Shown one piece after another: positions 15,883-24,117 of a DNA stretch of 33,458 bases. The stretch covers positions 1-33,458 of the forward strand of contig JAUWZM010000025.1 of NCBI GenBank assembly GCA_030615365.1, read 5' to 3'. How positions within the stretch are numbered: the stretch's first letter is position 1; each line of letters begins with the position of its first letter. Below the pieces are notes generated by a model. That model made no database searches and had not been told where the DNA came from. It was given only the letters and a program-made list of their open reading frames with translations. The DNA is from Candidatus Aerophobota bacterium (GTDB taxonomy: Bacteria; Aerophobota; Aerophobia; Aerophobales; B3-G15). The position numbers and the translations under genes were made by a program.

Positions 15883-15930
15883 TCATTGCGAGCGATAGCC
15901 CAGGCAATCTCAAACCTCTACAAATTAAGG
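15883..15930. repeat. Half copy of the TCATTGCGAG MITE-like element
   Basis: This stretch shares TCATTGCGAG, GGCAATCTCAA and CTACAAATTAAGG in order with the left part of the complete 90-bp element at 21341-21430, but the right end is missing. It lies in the 425-bp gap between the divergent amrS and pfkB-like genes. The remainder of the gap holds a predicted promoter and short tracts rich in GACTA-type words (15815-15860 and 16000-16027), with no gene. Confidence 0.55.
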
Positions 15931-16027
15931 TAAATTATGATAACTTTACGCTCGACTAAGGGATCTTCAGTCTCCCATTTTTTGATCCGGGAGAACTTAA
16001 TAGTACGGACGGACTACAGACTATAGG

Positions 16028-16055
16028 TTGACTTACCCCCTCTTTTTTATAAAAT
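16028..16055 (+). promoter_or_regulatory. Predicted promoter upstream of the pfkB-type kinase gene
   Basis: TTGACT (16028-16033), a 16-bp spacer and TAAAAT (16050-16055) would give a leader of about 115 nt. A second, perfect -10 (TATAAT at 16143-16148) lies closer to the gene but lacks a good -35, so either could be used. Confidence 0.4.
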
Positions 16056-16180
16056 AAAGGTTAACAGTCCAGCTACTAAGTTACCAAGACGTGAAGGAGT
16101 GATGTAAATTTTAGATCTCTGATGATAGCAAGAGAATTGTTGTATAATCTTGGTGACTGAGGAATTACCATAAAAATTAA

Positions 16181-17131
16181 ATGATTCTTACAGTTACCCT
16201 TAATGCGGTGTTAGATAGAGTAGTAGAAATCCCCAACTTTCAATTAGGAAAGGTTAATAGAATTGAGAAAGAGAGAGCAAGAATAGCTGGGGGGAAAGGA
16301 ATTAATGTTTCCCGAGTAGTTAAGGCTTTAGGAGAAGATACTCTTTGCACGGGGTGGTTAGGAGGAACAGTTGGAGAGGAGATAAAAAATAGATTAGAAG
16401 AGGAAAAGATTCCTCAGGATTTTGTTTGTGTTAAGGGGAAAAGTAGAGTTAACTGGACCATCCTTGATGGAGGAGGACAAACCCACCTGGTAGATAGAGG
16501 TCCAGAGATATCTTTGCAGGAAATTAGAGCCCTAAAAGAAAAATTAGTGAAGCTCATTAAAAAAGCTACGGTAGTGGTCTTTTCTGGAAGTGTTCCTCCG
16601 AGAGGAGGAAAGGGGATTTACTTTTCTCTTTTGAGATTGGCTCACAGGGAAAAAAGAAGTATTATTAGCATTTTGGATACAGCGGGTATCTATTTAAGGG
16701 AGGGGATAAGAGCCCATCCCTTTATGATTAAGCCAAATCGAGAGGAACTGGAGGAGCTAAAAGGAGAAAATTTGACTTCTCGCGGTGCTTTATTGAGGTC
16801 TGCCCGCGCTCTTATAAGGAATGGTATATCTTTAGTGATAATTTCTCAGGGAGAAAGAGAAGTTGTCATAGCAGGTAGAAAACAAGCTTTAATCCTTTTT
16901 CCACCTTCTATTAATCCTCTAAATACAGTAGGAACAGGGGATGCTTTGGTAGGTGGATTTGCTGTGGGATTTAAAAGGGGGTTGGATATAGTGAAAACTT
17001 CTCGCCTGGGATTAGCCGCTGGAGCAGTTAGTGCTGAGAAAGGAAGAGAGGCTCCCTTTGTGCTCTCAAGAATAACTGAGCTATCTAAGCAGATAAGGGT
17101 AAGAGAAATTAATCTGGGTTTGGCAATCTGA
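16181..17131 (+). CDS. PfkB-family sugar kinase, 1-phosphofructokinase / tagatose-6-phosphate kinase type
   Basis: The protein is a 316-residue ribokinase-fold kinase that phosphorylates a sugar phosphate with ATP. MILTVTLNAVLDRVVEI and the GGKGINVSR motif (37-45) are typical of the FruK/LacC branch. The C-terminal PfkB signature is NTVGTGDALVGGF with catalytic base D254. The signature reads GTGD where GAGD is usual. Fructose 1-phosphate, fructose 6-phosphate or tagatose 6-phosphate are all possible substrates. No PTS or other sugar gene accompanies it. The gene stands alone, with a REP pair after it and the grpE operon 255 bp downstream. Confidence 0.85.
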   Translation: MILTVTLNAVLDRVVEIPNFQLGKVNRIEKERARIAGGKGINVSRVVKALGEDTLCTGWLGGTVGEEIKNRLEEEKIPQDFVCVKGKSRVNWTILDGGGQTHLVDRGPEISLQEIRALKEKLVKLIKKATVVVFSGSVPPRGGKGIYFSLLRLAHREKRSIISILDTAGIYLREGIRAHPFMIKPNREELEELKGENLTSRGALLRSARALIRNGISLVIISQGEREVVIAGRKQALILFPPSINPLNTVGTGDALVGGFAVGFKRGLDIVKTSRLGLAAGAVSAEKGREAPFVLSRITELSKQIRVREINLGLAI

Positions 17132-17187
17132 ATAATGATCATCAAAGTCTATCTTATGATGTCGCTTTGATTCTAATTTTCGTATAA

Positions 17188-17266
17188 GTAGCCGTAACCT
17201 TCAGGTTGCGTTGTTTTGCGCAGGCTAATAGCACAGGCATCTTGCCTGTGTGGAACCCGCGGCTAC
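17188..17266. repeat. REP pair (BIME-like), GTAGCC family, upstream of grpE
   Basis: GTAG at 17188-17191 is followed by the hairpin CGTAACCT/AGGTTGCG (17193-17210, one G-T pair). A second hairpin, CACAGGCA/TGCCTGTG (17232-17250), is followed by CTAC at 17263-17266, which is GTAG on the minus strand. The inner 24 bases match 12212-12235 exactly. A short frame here reading NSTGILPVWN is repeat-derived and not a gene. Confidence 0.75.
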
Positions 17267-17339
17267 CAAATTATAGTTGGGAAGCGAAATACCCCTTATC
17301 CATGCGGAGAATTTTAATAATTTACCGAATTTGGGATTA

Positions 17340-17345
17340 TATAAT
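17340..17345 (+). promoter_or_regulatory. Possible -10 element before grpE
   Basis: TATAAT lies 41 bp upstream of the grpE ATG. No recognisable -35 is found 16-18 bp upstream, and neither a CIRCE (HrcA) operator nor a sigma-32 consensus was seen, so how this heat-shock operon is regulated is not evident. Confidence 0.3.
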
Positions 17346-17386
17346 CTTGGAGCCTTTGTGGCTCAATAATACTAAAGAAGAAAAAA

Positions 17387-18016
17387 ATGGAACAGAGTAA
17401 AAAAAAGAGAATAAATTATAGGAATAAATACATCCAGGCAGTGCATAAGCTGGAGAGAGAGAGTAAGAAATTGCAGGAAAGAGAGAAAGAAGTTGTGTCT
17501 CTCAACGATGAGCTGAAACAGCGAAAGGAAGAAATTGAATTTCTCGATCTCAAAGCTAATAGCCATCTTGATCATTCGAAGAGACTAAAAGCAGAGTATG
17601 AGAATTACAAGAAGCGAGCCGTCAAAGAAAGACAACAGATGGTGCTCTGGGCTGTAGAGGATTTTGTCAAAGAGCTACTGCCCGTTCTTGATAATTTTGA
17701 AAGGGCAATTAATTCCAGTAGGTCATCTCAGGATTTTTCCAGTTTATTAGAGGGGATTCAACTGGTGAGTAATCAGTTCAAATCTGTTTTGGAAAGGCAA
17801 GGTCTAAGGGAAATAGAGGCTGAAGGGAGGCAGTTCGATCCTTACTTGCATGAGGCCATTATGCAGATAGAATCTAACGATTATCCCGATAATTCAGTAG
17901 TAGAGGAGCTGCAAAGGGGATATAAATTAAAGGATAAAATCTTAAGACCCTCTATGGTTAAGGTTAATAAGAGGGGTGATTTTGATAAATCAGAAAAGAA
18001 AAAAAGTAGTGAGTAA
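17387..18016 (+). CDS. grpE: Nucleotide exchange factor GrpE
   Basis: GrpE is a dimeric cofactor that drives ADP release from DnaK. The 209 residues show a long charged coiled coil (about 15-90), the conserved YENYKKRAVKERQ segment, LLPVLDNFERAI in the middle, and the C-terminal beta wing containing FDPYLHEAIMQIESNDYPDNSVVEELQRGYKLKDKILRPSMVKV. The start has only a weak AAAGAAG upstream. It is first in a grpE-dnaK-dnaJ order, with 136 bp before dnaK. No hrcA is adjacent. Confidence 0.95.
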   Translation: MEQSKKKRINYRNKYIQAVHKLERESKKLQEREKEVVSLNDELKQRKEEIEFLDLKANSHLDHSKRLKAEYENYKKRAVKERQQMVLWAVEDFVKELLPVLDNFERAINSSRSSQDFSSLLEGIQLVSNQFKSVLERQGLREIEAEGRQFDPYLHEAIMQIESNDYPDNSVVEELQRGYKLKDKILRPSMVKVNKRGDFDKSEKKKSSE

Positions 18017-18152
18017 CACTTTGGCCACGGATTTACATAAATGAACACCAAGAAAATTGAATAGGGAATAATTGTTGAGTAATTATTGCTGATAATTAGT
18101 GGTTAAATATTAACAAATTTTTTAACTTAAAAGCAAATAAGGAGGAATTTCA

Positions 18153-20126
18153 ATGGCAGATAAAAAAGTTAGGAAAAAAATAATTGGTATTGATTTAGGC
18201 ACAACTAATTCTTGTGTTGCGGTAATGCAAGGAGATGAGTCGGTAATTCTTCCCAATCAGGAGGGCAGTCGAACAACTCCTTCTGTAGTAGCTTTTACTG
18301 GTAAGGGAGAGATGTTGGTGGGAGCTTTAGCGAAAAGGCAAGCTGTTACCAACTCAAAAAATACAGTAAATTCTATTAAGAGAATTATGGGGCGTCGGTT
18401 CAGTGAAGATGCGGTGAGAGAAGCTCAAAAGAGGGTTTCTTATGAGATAATAAAGGGTTCTGAGGGAAGGGTAAAAGTTAAAGTGAACAAGGGTGAATTT
18501 TTACCTCAGGAGATTTCAGGCCGAATTTTGCAAAAGATGAAACAAGTAGCTGAGGATTATTTAGGGGAAAAGATAGATAGTGCTGTTATCACTGTTCCTG
18601 CTTATTTTAATGATTCTCAGCGCCAGGCAACTAAGGATGCAGGGACAATTGCTGGTTTAAAAGTAGAGCGCATTATAAATGAGCCTACAGCAGCAGCAAT
18701 GGCTTACGGATTGGAGAAAAAGGGAGAGAAGAAGATTGCCGTGTATGATTTAGGAGGAGGAACTTTTGATATTTCTATCCTTGATGTGGGAGGCAATGTG
18801 GTTGAAGTTTTAGCTACCAATGGAGATACTTACCTGGGGGGAGATGATTTTGACCAGAGAGTTGTAGACTGGTTAGCTGATAATTTTAAGAAGGAACAGG
18901 GAATAGATCTTCGTCAGGATACAATGGCTCTGCAGAGGTTAAGGGAGGCAGCAGAAAAGGCTAAGTGTGAGCTTTCCTCCAGCATGGAGACCCAGATAAA
19001 TCTTCCCTTTATTACTGCTGATCAATCTGGACCCAAGCATTTGAATGTAACTCTTACTCGTTCTAAGCTGGAGCAGTTAACTGAGGATTTAGTTGAGAGA
19101 ACTATGGTACCTTGCAGGAAGGCATTAAAGGATGCCAAGTTAAAATCCTCTGATATTTCTGAGGTTATCTTAGTGGGAGGGCAAACCCGAATGCCCAAGG
19201 TTCAAGAGGCGGTAAAGAAGTTTTTTGGCCGAGAACCTCATAAGGGAGTAAATCCTGATGAAGTAGTGGCGTTGGGAGCAGCTATTCAGGGTGGTGTATT
19301 GGCTGGAGAGGTAAAGGATATCCTTCTTTTGGATGTTACCCCTCTTTCCCTTGGCATTGAAACATTGGGAGGGGTTTTTACGAAACTCATTGAGCGAAAT
19401 ACCACTATTCCTACTCGAGAGAGTAAGGTATTTACCACTGCCGCTGATAGCCAAACTGCTGTGGATATACATGTCCTTCAGGGAGAGAGAACTATGGCCA
19501 GAGATAACCGAACCCTGGGAAGGTTTCAACTCGTAGGTATACCGCCTGCTCCTCGAGGTGTTCCCCAAGTTGAGGTGATTTTTGATATAGATGCGAACGG
19601 CATTGTAAATGTTACCGCGAAAGATAAGGCTACTGGAAAGGAACAGAGCATTACCATTAGAGAATCGGGAGCGTTATCTGAAGAAGAAAGAGAAAAGATG
19701 GTGAAAGGAGCTGAGGAACATGCTGAAGAGGATAAAAAGAAGAGAGAACTCATTGAGGCAAAAAATCAAACTGATAACATAATTTATGCCACAGAAAAGG
19801 CTCTTAAGGATTACGGAGATAAGGTAAGTGAGAGTGAGAGAAGTAGCATCCAAACTGCTATAGATGATTTAAAGAAAGCTGTTGAGGTAGAGGATGTTAA
19901 TCAAATTAGAGATAAGATTAAGCATTTAGAAGAGGTTTCTCAAAAGTTGGGGCAGGCTGTTTATCAGGAAACAGCAAAACAGGAAACATCTGGTAAATCA
20001 GAAGAAGGAGAAGATGAGGCGAAGGATAAGGATAAGGATGAGGATGAGAAGAAGGAGAAGAAGGAGAAGAAGGAGAAGAAGGAAGAGGAAGACATAAGTG
20101 ATGCTGACTATAAGGTAGAGGAATAA
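18153..20126 (+). CDS. dnaK: Molecular chaperone DnaK (Hsp70)
   Basis: The 657-residue Hsp70 has the nucleotide-binding motifs [12 protein letters not shown] (11-22), [13 protein letters not shown] and [14 protein letters not shown], the linker [13 protein letters not shown], the substrate-binding domain and the helical lid. It binds unfolded peptides under control of DnaJ and GrpE. The RBS GGAGGA (18141-18146) sits six bases before the ATG. The C-terminus is unusual: a run of Lys/Glu/Asp encoded by a GAGAAGAAG-type microsatellite (about 20017-20085) precedes the final DADYKVEE, so tail length may vary between strains. Confidence 0.98.
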   Translation: MADKKVRKKIIGIDLGTTNSCVAVMQGDESVILPNQEGSRTTPSVVAFTGKGEMLVGALAKRQAVTNSKNTVNSIKRIMGRRFSEDAVREAQKRVSYEIIKGSEGRVKVKVNKGEFLPQEISGRILQKMKQVAEDYLGEKIDSAVITVPAYFNDSQRQATKDAGTIAGLKVERIINEPTAAAMAYGLEKKGEKKIAVYDLGGGTFDISILDVGGNVVEVLATNGDTYLGGDDFDQRVVDWLADNFKKEQGIDLRQDTMALQRLREAAEKAKCELSSSMETQINLPFITADQSGPKHLNVTLTRSKLEQLTEDLVERTMVPCRKALKDAKLKSSDISEVILVGGQTRMPKVQEAVKKFFGREPHKGVNPDEVVALGAAIQGGVLAGEVKDILLLDVTPLSLGIETLGGVFTKLIERNTTIPTRESKVFTTAADSQTAVDIHVLQGERTMARDNRTLGRFQLVGIPPAPRGVPQVEVIFDIDANGIVNVTAKDKATGKEQSITIRESGALSEEEREKMVKGAEEHAEEDKKKRELIEAKNQTDNIIYATEKALKDYGDKVSESERSSIQTAIDDLKKAVEVEDVNQIRDKIKHLEEVSQKLGQAVYQETAKQETSGKSEEGEDEAKDKDKDEDEKKEKKEKKEKKEEEDISDADYKVEE

Positions 20127-20135
20127 GGGTAAAGA

Positions 20136-21284
20136 ATGGCAAAAAGAGACTATTATGAGATTTTAGGGATATCTCGAGATGCTAGTCCTGAAGATATAAA
20201 GAAGGCTTACCGCCGATTAGCTGTGAAGTATCACCCTGATAGGAATCCAGATAATTCTAAAGAGGCTGAGGATAAATTCAAAGAAGTTTCCGAGGCCTAT
20301 AAGATACTTTCCTCTCCTGAAAAAAGGCAGATTTACAATCAATACGGACAGGCAGGTTTAGAGGCAGAAATGGGTTCAGGAGCCGAATGGAGAGGGGGTT
20401 TTGATCCCGTTAAATTTTTTGAGGAGGTATTTGGCAGGGGAGATGTCTTTGGTGGAGATATCTTTGGCGATTTTTTGGGTAGAAGAGCCAGAACTCAGGG
20501 AAGAGGGGGTGAGCCTGGGGCGGATCTTCACTATAGATTAAGGATTAGTTTCGAAGAGGCTGTTTTTGGAGTTCAAAAGAGTATTGAGGTTTCTACATAT
20601 GAGCCGTGCTCGACCTGCAAGGGGAGTGGAGTTGAACCAGGACATCATCCAGAAACTTGTCCTTCCTGCAAAGGAAGTGGGCATATAGAGACGAGGCAGG
20701 GGTTTTTTTCTTTTTCCCGAACCTGCACTCAGTGTCGGGGAAGAGGAAGGATTATTCGCAATCCCTGCAGGAAATGTCGGGGAAGAGGAAGGATTAAGAA
20801 GAATAAGAAAATTAAGGTAACCATCCCTGCTGGTGTAGACAATGGATCTCGGCTAAGATTAAGGGGAGAAGGCGAGGCTGGTTTAGAAGGAGGCCCTCCC
20901 GGAGATTTATTTATTACCCTCAAAGTGAAACCCCATACTCTTTTTACACGAGAAGGGGATAACATACTACTGGAGGTCCCTATAAGTTTTGCTTTAGCTG
21001 CTATGGGTGGGGGAATTAGCATTCCCACTTTAGATGGAAAGGTGAGGTTAAAGATTCCTTCAGGCACACAAACCGGTAAGATATTCCGTTTGAGGGGGAA
21101 GGGTGTTCCCCATCTTAACTCTTTTCAAAAAGGTGACCAGTTAATTAAGGTATCGGTGGAAACTCCAGTAAATTTAAGCTCAGAGCAAAGACAGCTTCTC
21201 AAAAGGTTTGATGAGCTGGGGAGAAGTAATGAGCGATCCAAAGTGAAAGATTTCTTTAACAAGGCAAGGGACCTATTTAGATAA
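20136..21284 (+). CDS. dnaJ: Co-chaperone DnaJ (Hsp40, type I)
   Basis: DnaJ delivers clients to DnaK and stimulates its ATPase. The 382 residues have the J domain with HPD at 33-35, a Gly/Phe-rich stretch (about 88-120) and four CxxCxGxG-type zinc motifs. The Cys pairs are 158/161, 175/178, 197/200 and 211/214. Two C-terminal substrate domains follow. The third and fourth zinc motifs read CxxCRGRG rather than CxxCxGxG with a final Gly-rich end, a mild variant. It starts nine bases after dnaK. No strong terminator follows; a MITE-like element lies 57 bp downstream. Confidence 0.97.
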   Translation: MAKRDYYEILGISRDASPEDIKKAYRRLAVKYHPDRNPDNSKEAEDKFKEVSEAYKILSSPEKRQIYNQYGQAGLEAEMGSGAEWRGGFDPVKFFEEVFGRGDVFGGDIFGDFLGRRARTQGRGGEPGADLHYRLRISFEEAVFGVQKSIEVSTYEPCSTCKGSGVEPGHHPETCPSCKGSGHIETRQGFFSFSRTCTQCRGRGRIIRNPCRKCRGRGRIKKNKKIKVTIPAGVDNGSRLRLRGEGEAGLEGGPPGDLFITLKVKPHTLFTREGDNILLEVPISFALAAMGGGISIPTLDGKVRLKIPSGTQTGKIFRLRGKGVPHLNSFQKGDQLIKVSVETPVNLSSEQRQLLKRFDELGRSNERSKVKDFFNKARDLFR

Positions 21285-21340
21285 GCAACAGTCAATTGCT
21301 CCTGTAGTCGTAAAATACTCACTAAAGCACGTATACTATT

Positions 21341-21430
21341 GTCATTGCGAGCCTGCCAAAGACAGGCGTGGCAATCTCAAGATCTTTACAAATTAAGGGA
21401 TTGCTTCGTCGCTTCACTCTTCGCAATGAC
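21341..21430. mobile_element. 90-bp MITE-like element with perfect 10-bp inverted ends
   Basis: The element is bounded by GTCATTGCGA (21341-21350) and TCGCAATGAC (21421-21430). The interior carries a CCTG...CAGG hairpin and words GGCAATCTCAA and TTACAAATTAAGG that recur at 15883-15930. Another copy of the end (GTCATTGCGAG) lies at 33365-33375. It encodes nothing. It is located between dnaJ and the toxin-antitoxin genes. Confidence 0.7.
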
Positions 21431-21492
21431 AGAACAAAATGTGTAGTTAATTAGGAAACGAACTACGAGAAATAAAACAAGTGAGGTAAAAA

Positions 21493-21687
21493 ATGAGCAA
21501 AGTAACACTTAAAGTTGATCTTAGCTATGAGCAGTTAAGAAAGGCTGTTTCCGAGCTTTCCAATGATGAGAAGGAGGCTTTATTCTTTGAATTTAGCCCT
21601 GCTTTGGGTAAAGCTTTACAAAAAATGAAAAAAGAAACTATACAGGAAGATAATGAAGGAAAAACTGTTAGTTTAGAGAATATCTAA
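21493..21687 (+). CDS. Small protein upstream of a RelE-like toxin, probable antitoxin
   Basis: A 64-residue charged, mainly helical protein beginning MSKVTLKVDLSYEQLRKAVS. No family is recognised with confidence. The identification as antitoxin rests on size, charge and its place three bases upstream of a RelE/ParE-like toxin frame. A GTGAGG RBS precedes the ATG. If the toxin is inactive, as its frameshift suggests, this gene may be under relaxed selection. Confidence 0.6.
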   Translation: MSKVTLKVDLSYEQLRKAVSELSNDEKEALFFEFSPALGKALQKMKKETIQEDNEGKTVSLENI

Positions 21688-21690
21688 TAA

Positions 21691-21971
21691 ATGAGTTATG
21701 AGATAAAATTCGGAACGAGAGCTACAAAACAGATAAAAAAACTGGATTTTTATATAAAAGAGATAGTGAAAGAGAAGCTAAGAAATGCTCTTACCTTAAA
21801 TCCTTATAGATATCCTCTTTTATCGGGTAAATATTCTGATGTAAGAAGGATAGCCTTCTCTACTCCAGCAGGGCAATTTATATTATTCGAGAAGATAAAA
21901 AGAGAATTGTTATTCTTTTTGCAGGATCAAGAGAAAATTTTTATAAGGAATTGCAAAGATACTTAGGCTGA
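21691..21971 (+). pseudogene. RelE/ParE-family toxin with a frameshift
   Basis: The uninterrupted frame (21691-21966, 91 residues) begins like a RelE/ParE toxin: MSYEIKFGTRATKQIKKLD, then NPYRYPLLSGKYSDVRRIAF. It ends in an unfamily-like tail (LLFFLQDQEKIFIRN). The other frame from about 21876 reads IYIIREDKKRIVILFAGSRE, then NFYKELQRYLG and a TGA at 21969-21971. That is exactly the expected C-terminus of the family. One extra base near CAATTT (21874-21879) would join the two, so a one-base deletion, or a sequencing or assembly error, is inferred. The intact product would be about 93 residues. Confidence 0.75.
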
Positions 21972-22044
21972 TATGATGTTAGTAAAAGAAAAGCGTATGT
22001 CGTTTTAGGCTACCAGACTACACGACTATCTTGTAGGAGCTTCT

Positions 22045-23331
22045 ATGAGCAAACGAGTGGCTTTAGCCACTTTGGGATGTAAGGTAAATCAATATGAAAC
22101 TCAGGTTTTAAGAGAAAATTTTCAAAGAGCGAACTTTAAGCTGGTGAACTTTTCTGAAAAGGCAGATATTTATGTAATTAATAGCTGTAGTATTACCAAA
22201 AGGGCTGATGAAAAATCAATAGATTTGATCAGACAAGCCCTAAAGAAAAATACTGGTGCATCTGTAGTAGTAACGGGTTGCTTAGTTGAAGCAGAGGCGG
22301 AGATGATTAAGGATAGATTTCCCCGAGTTACGTTAATAGGCAATTCCGAGAAGCTCAAGATAGATGAACTGCTCGCTTTTCTCGATAGCAAGCATCTGAC
22401 GGGGTTTGCCTCAAAGGGGAAAACAGTCTCTTCCATTCAAGGTTTTTACTCTCATGATAGAGCTTTTATTAAAGTGGAGGATGGGTGTAATCAATTTTGT
22501 ACCTACTGCCGTATCCCCTTTGTCAGAGGAAGCAAAATTCGCAGCCGTATTCCCCAGGAGATCCTTGCCGAAATTCAGCTTTTATTAGATGGCGGATTTA
22601 AAGAAATTGTCTTGGTAGGAGTAAACTTGGGTCTTTACGGAAGAGACCTTACTCCTCCTTTAGCTTTAGATAACCTTCTTGAGATCATTCTTACTCTTAA
22701 AGGAAATTTCAGGGTAAGATTGAGTTCTCTTGAACCTAATTTAATACCACAAGAGTTACCAAATTTAATGCGTGATCCTCGAATATGTCCCCATCTGCAT
22801 CTTCCTTTACAGAGCGGAGATGATGAGGTCCTAAAGAGGATGAGGAGAAGATATACCACAGGTCAGTATCTTAAATTGATAGAAAATCTTAGAAAAAAAG
22901 TCCCTTATCTTGGTATCACTACTGATGTTTTGGTAGGTTTTCCTGGCGAGGAGGCTCATCATTTTCTGAATACTTATAATTTTATAAAAGAGATCGAATT
23001 TAGCCGACTACATATTTTTAGATTTTCTCCTCGAAAAGAAACCCCTGCCTTTTTAATGACTCCTCAGGTTGAGGGAAAAATAAAAAAGGAAAGGAGTAAA
23101 AGGCTAAGGGAACTGGGCGGCGATCTTTCTTTAAGATTTATATCTCAATTTATCGGAGAAAGATTACCGGTTTTAATTGAAGGCAAAAGAGAATCCAAGA
23201 CCCAGCTTCTCACAGGATACACCCATAACTATATTAAGGTTTTTTTATCGGGAAAGAAAGAGCTAAGGGGTGAGATTAAAGGGGTGAGATTGGTAAAGGC
23301 AGGTCCTGGTTATGCTCTAGGTCAATTATGA
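22045..23331 (+). CDS. mtaB: tRNA t6A37 methylthiotransferase MtaB-type
   Basis: Radical SAM methylthiotransferase that adds a methylthio group at C2 of N6-threonylcarbamoyladenosine 37 in ANN-decoding tRNAs. The 428 residues start with MSKRVALATLGCKVNQYETQ. The UPF0004 domain has C12, C48 and C79 for the auxiliary cluster. The radical SAM motif uses C148, C152 and C155 in DGCNQFCTYCRIPFVRG, and a C-terminal TRAM-like segment follows. CKVNQYE, rather than CQMN, separates it from MiaB. GTAGGAG lies five bases before the ATG. The cassette carrying the RAYT starts two bases after its stop. Confidence 0.9.
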   Translation: MSKRVALATLGCKVNQYETQVLRENFQRANFKLVNFSEKADIYVINSCSITKRADEKSIDLIRQALKKNTGASVVVTGCLVEAEAEMIKDRFPRVTLIGNSEKLKIDELLAFLDSKHLTGFASKGKTVSSIQGFYSHDRAFIKVEDGCNQFCTYCRIPFVRGSKIRSRIPQEILAEIQLLLDGGFKEIVLVGVNLGLYGRDLTPPLALDNLLEIILTLKGNFRVRLSSLEPNLIPQELPNLMRDPRICPHLHLPLQSGDDEVLKRMRRRYTTGQYLKLIENLRKKVPYLGITTDVLVGFPGEEAHHFLNTYNFIKEIEFSRLHIFRFSPRKETPAFLMTPQVEGKIKKERSKRLRELGGDLSLRFISQFIGERLPVLIEGKRESKTQLLTGYTHNYIKVFLSGKKELRGEIKGVRLVKAGPGYALGQL

Positions 23332-23333
23332 AA

Positions 23334-23463
23334 GGGAGGCTAAAGCCTTCCCTACCCATATAATATAAACTCTTATTCTCTTGGGTAGCTCTTATTCTCT
23401 TGGGTAGCTCTTATTCTCTTGGGTAGCTCTTATTCTCTTGGGTAGGGGCGACTTTAGTCGCCC
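23334..23463 (+). repeat. Left REP pair of the RAYT cassette with four 19-bp tandem repeats
   Basis: Order: hairpin GGGAGGC/GCC(T)TCCC (23334-23352, one bulged T), CTACCC, an AT-rich spacer containing TATAAT (23359-23364), and four tandem units of TCTTATTCTCTTGGGTAGC (23371-23446, the last ending in G). The final GTAG (23442-23445) leads directly into hairpin GGGCGAC/GTCGCCC with loop TTTA (23446-23463). Every tandem unit also contains GTAG. The same arrangement is repeated in direct orientation after the transposase gene. Confidence 0.9.
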
Positions 23464-23482
23464 TCTTCTGGGAGGGAAGATT

Positions 23483-23929
23483 ATGACTCAGCCACCACAT
23501 TTTGAGATGGATGGGGCAGTTTACTTTGTAACTACCCGAATAGCCAATACCACTTACAACTTTAACAGTCCAGAAATGGAATTAATTTGTAGAGCTATTA
23601 AAGAATTGGAAAGAGAGGGCTTTTTTTTGTTAGTTGCTTATGTAATAATGCCAGACCACCTTCATATTCTTTTGAAACCTATAAATAATAGAATCTCAAA
23701 AATTATGCAAATGATAAAAGGAAGAAGTTCAAGAGCTATAAATAAAGGGAAACTTTGGCAAAAGGGATTTTATGATTTAACACTCTTTTCTGAAAATAAA
23801 TTTAAAGAGAAATTTAATTATATTCATTATAATCCTGTAAAACAGGGATTAGTTGATAAGGCGGAAGACTATAAATTTTCAAGTGGAATGTATTATAAAG
23901 TTAAATGTGGTGCTGTTTTTTATGAATAA
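23483..23929 (+). CDS. REP-associated tyrosine transposase (RAYT, Y1/IS200-like HUH fold)
   Basis: RAYTs are single-strand nucleases that bind and cut REP hairpins next to a GTAG-like tetranucleotide. The 148-residue protein has the N-terminal VYFVTTRI strand and the metal-binding HUH motif H59-L60-H61 in IMPDHLHILLKP. LWQKGFYD follows, and the catalytic Tyr is probably Y113 in NYIHYNPVKQGLV, after which comes the usual W/FSS-type KFSSGMYY. The start was placed at 23483 because the RBS GGAGGG (23471-23476) is six bases upstream. An upstream TTG would begin inside the REP hairpin. The reading frame is intact. It is flanked by REP pairs carrying GTAG, its predicted substrates. Confidence 0.9.
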   Translation: MTQPPHFEMDGAVYFVTTRIANTTYNFNSPEMELICRAIKELEREGFFLLVAYVIMPDHLHILLKPINNRISKIMQMIKGRSSRAINKGKLWQKGFYDLTLFSENKFKEKFNYIHYNPVKQGLVDKAEDYKFSSGMYYKVKCGAVFYE

Positions 23930-23931
23930 TT

Positions 23932-24099
23932 GGGAGGCTAAAGCCTCCCCTACCCATATAATATAAACTCTTATTCTCTTGGGTAGCTCTTATTCTCTTG
24001 GGTAGCTCTTATTCTCTTGGGTAGCTCTTATTCTCTTGGGTAGCTCTTATTCTCTTGGGTAGCTCTTATTCTCTTGGGTAGGGGCGACTTTAGTCGCCC
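23932..24099 (+). repeat. Right REP pair of the RAYT cassette with six 19-bp tandem repeats
   Basis: Perfect hairpin GGGAGGC/GCCTCCC with loop TAAA (23932-23949), CTACCC, a spacer with TATAAT (23957-23962) and six tandem 19-bp units (23969-24082). GTAG at 24078-24081 leads into hairpin GGGCGAC/GTCGCCC (24082-24099). It starts two bases after the RAYT stop codon and ends 18 bases before the hisD ATG, so it forms most of the hisD upstream region. Confidence 0.9.
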
Positions 24100-24117
24100 T
24101 CTTAATGGGGTGTTTTT

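Larger units (their letters stand above)
23334..24099 (+). mobile_element. RAYT/REP cassette (REPtron-like unit)
   Basis: A transposase gene of the REP-associated Y1 class is bounded by two direct copies of a REP pair, each joined by the 19-bp tandem array (4 and 6 units). The cassette fills the space between mtaB and hisD exactly: its left end is two bases after the mtaB stop and its right end 18 bases before the hisD ATG. No target-site duplication can be judged from this single sequence. Confidence 0.75.

Noticed and set aside
15815..16027. Words such as GACTA and ACTAC repeated here and near 1390-1420 and 22007-22030
   Set aside because: They suggest another degenerate repeat family, but no consistent unit or boundary could be defined by eye.
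17132..17386. CIRCE operator or sigma-32 promoter controlling grpE-dnaK-dnaJ
   Set aside because: No TTAGCACTC-type inverted repeat and no CTTGAA/CCCCAT pair was found.
17206..17400. 64-residue frame beginning inside the REP pair before grpE
   Set aside because: It is mostly translated REP sequence (NSTGILPVWNP), ends inside grpE and has no RBS.
23371..24082. CRISPR-like array in the RAYT cassette
   Set aside because: Units are directly abutting 19-mers with no unique spacers and no cas genes nearby.
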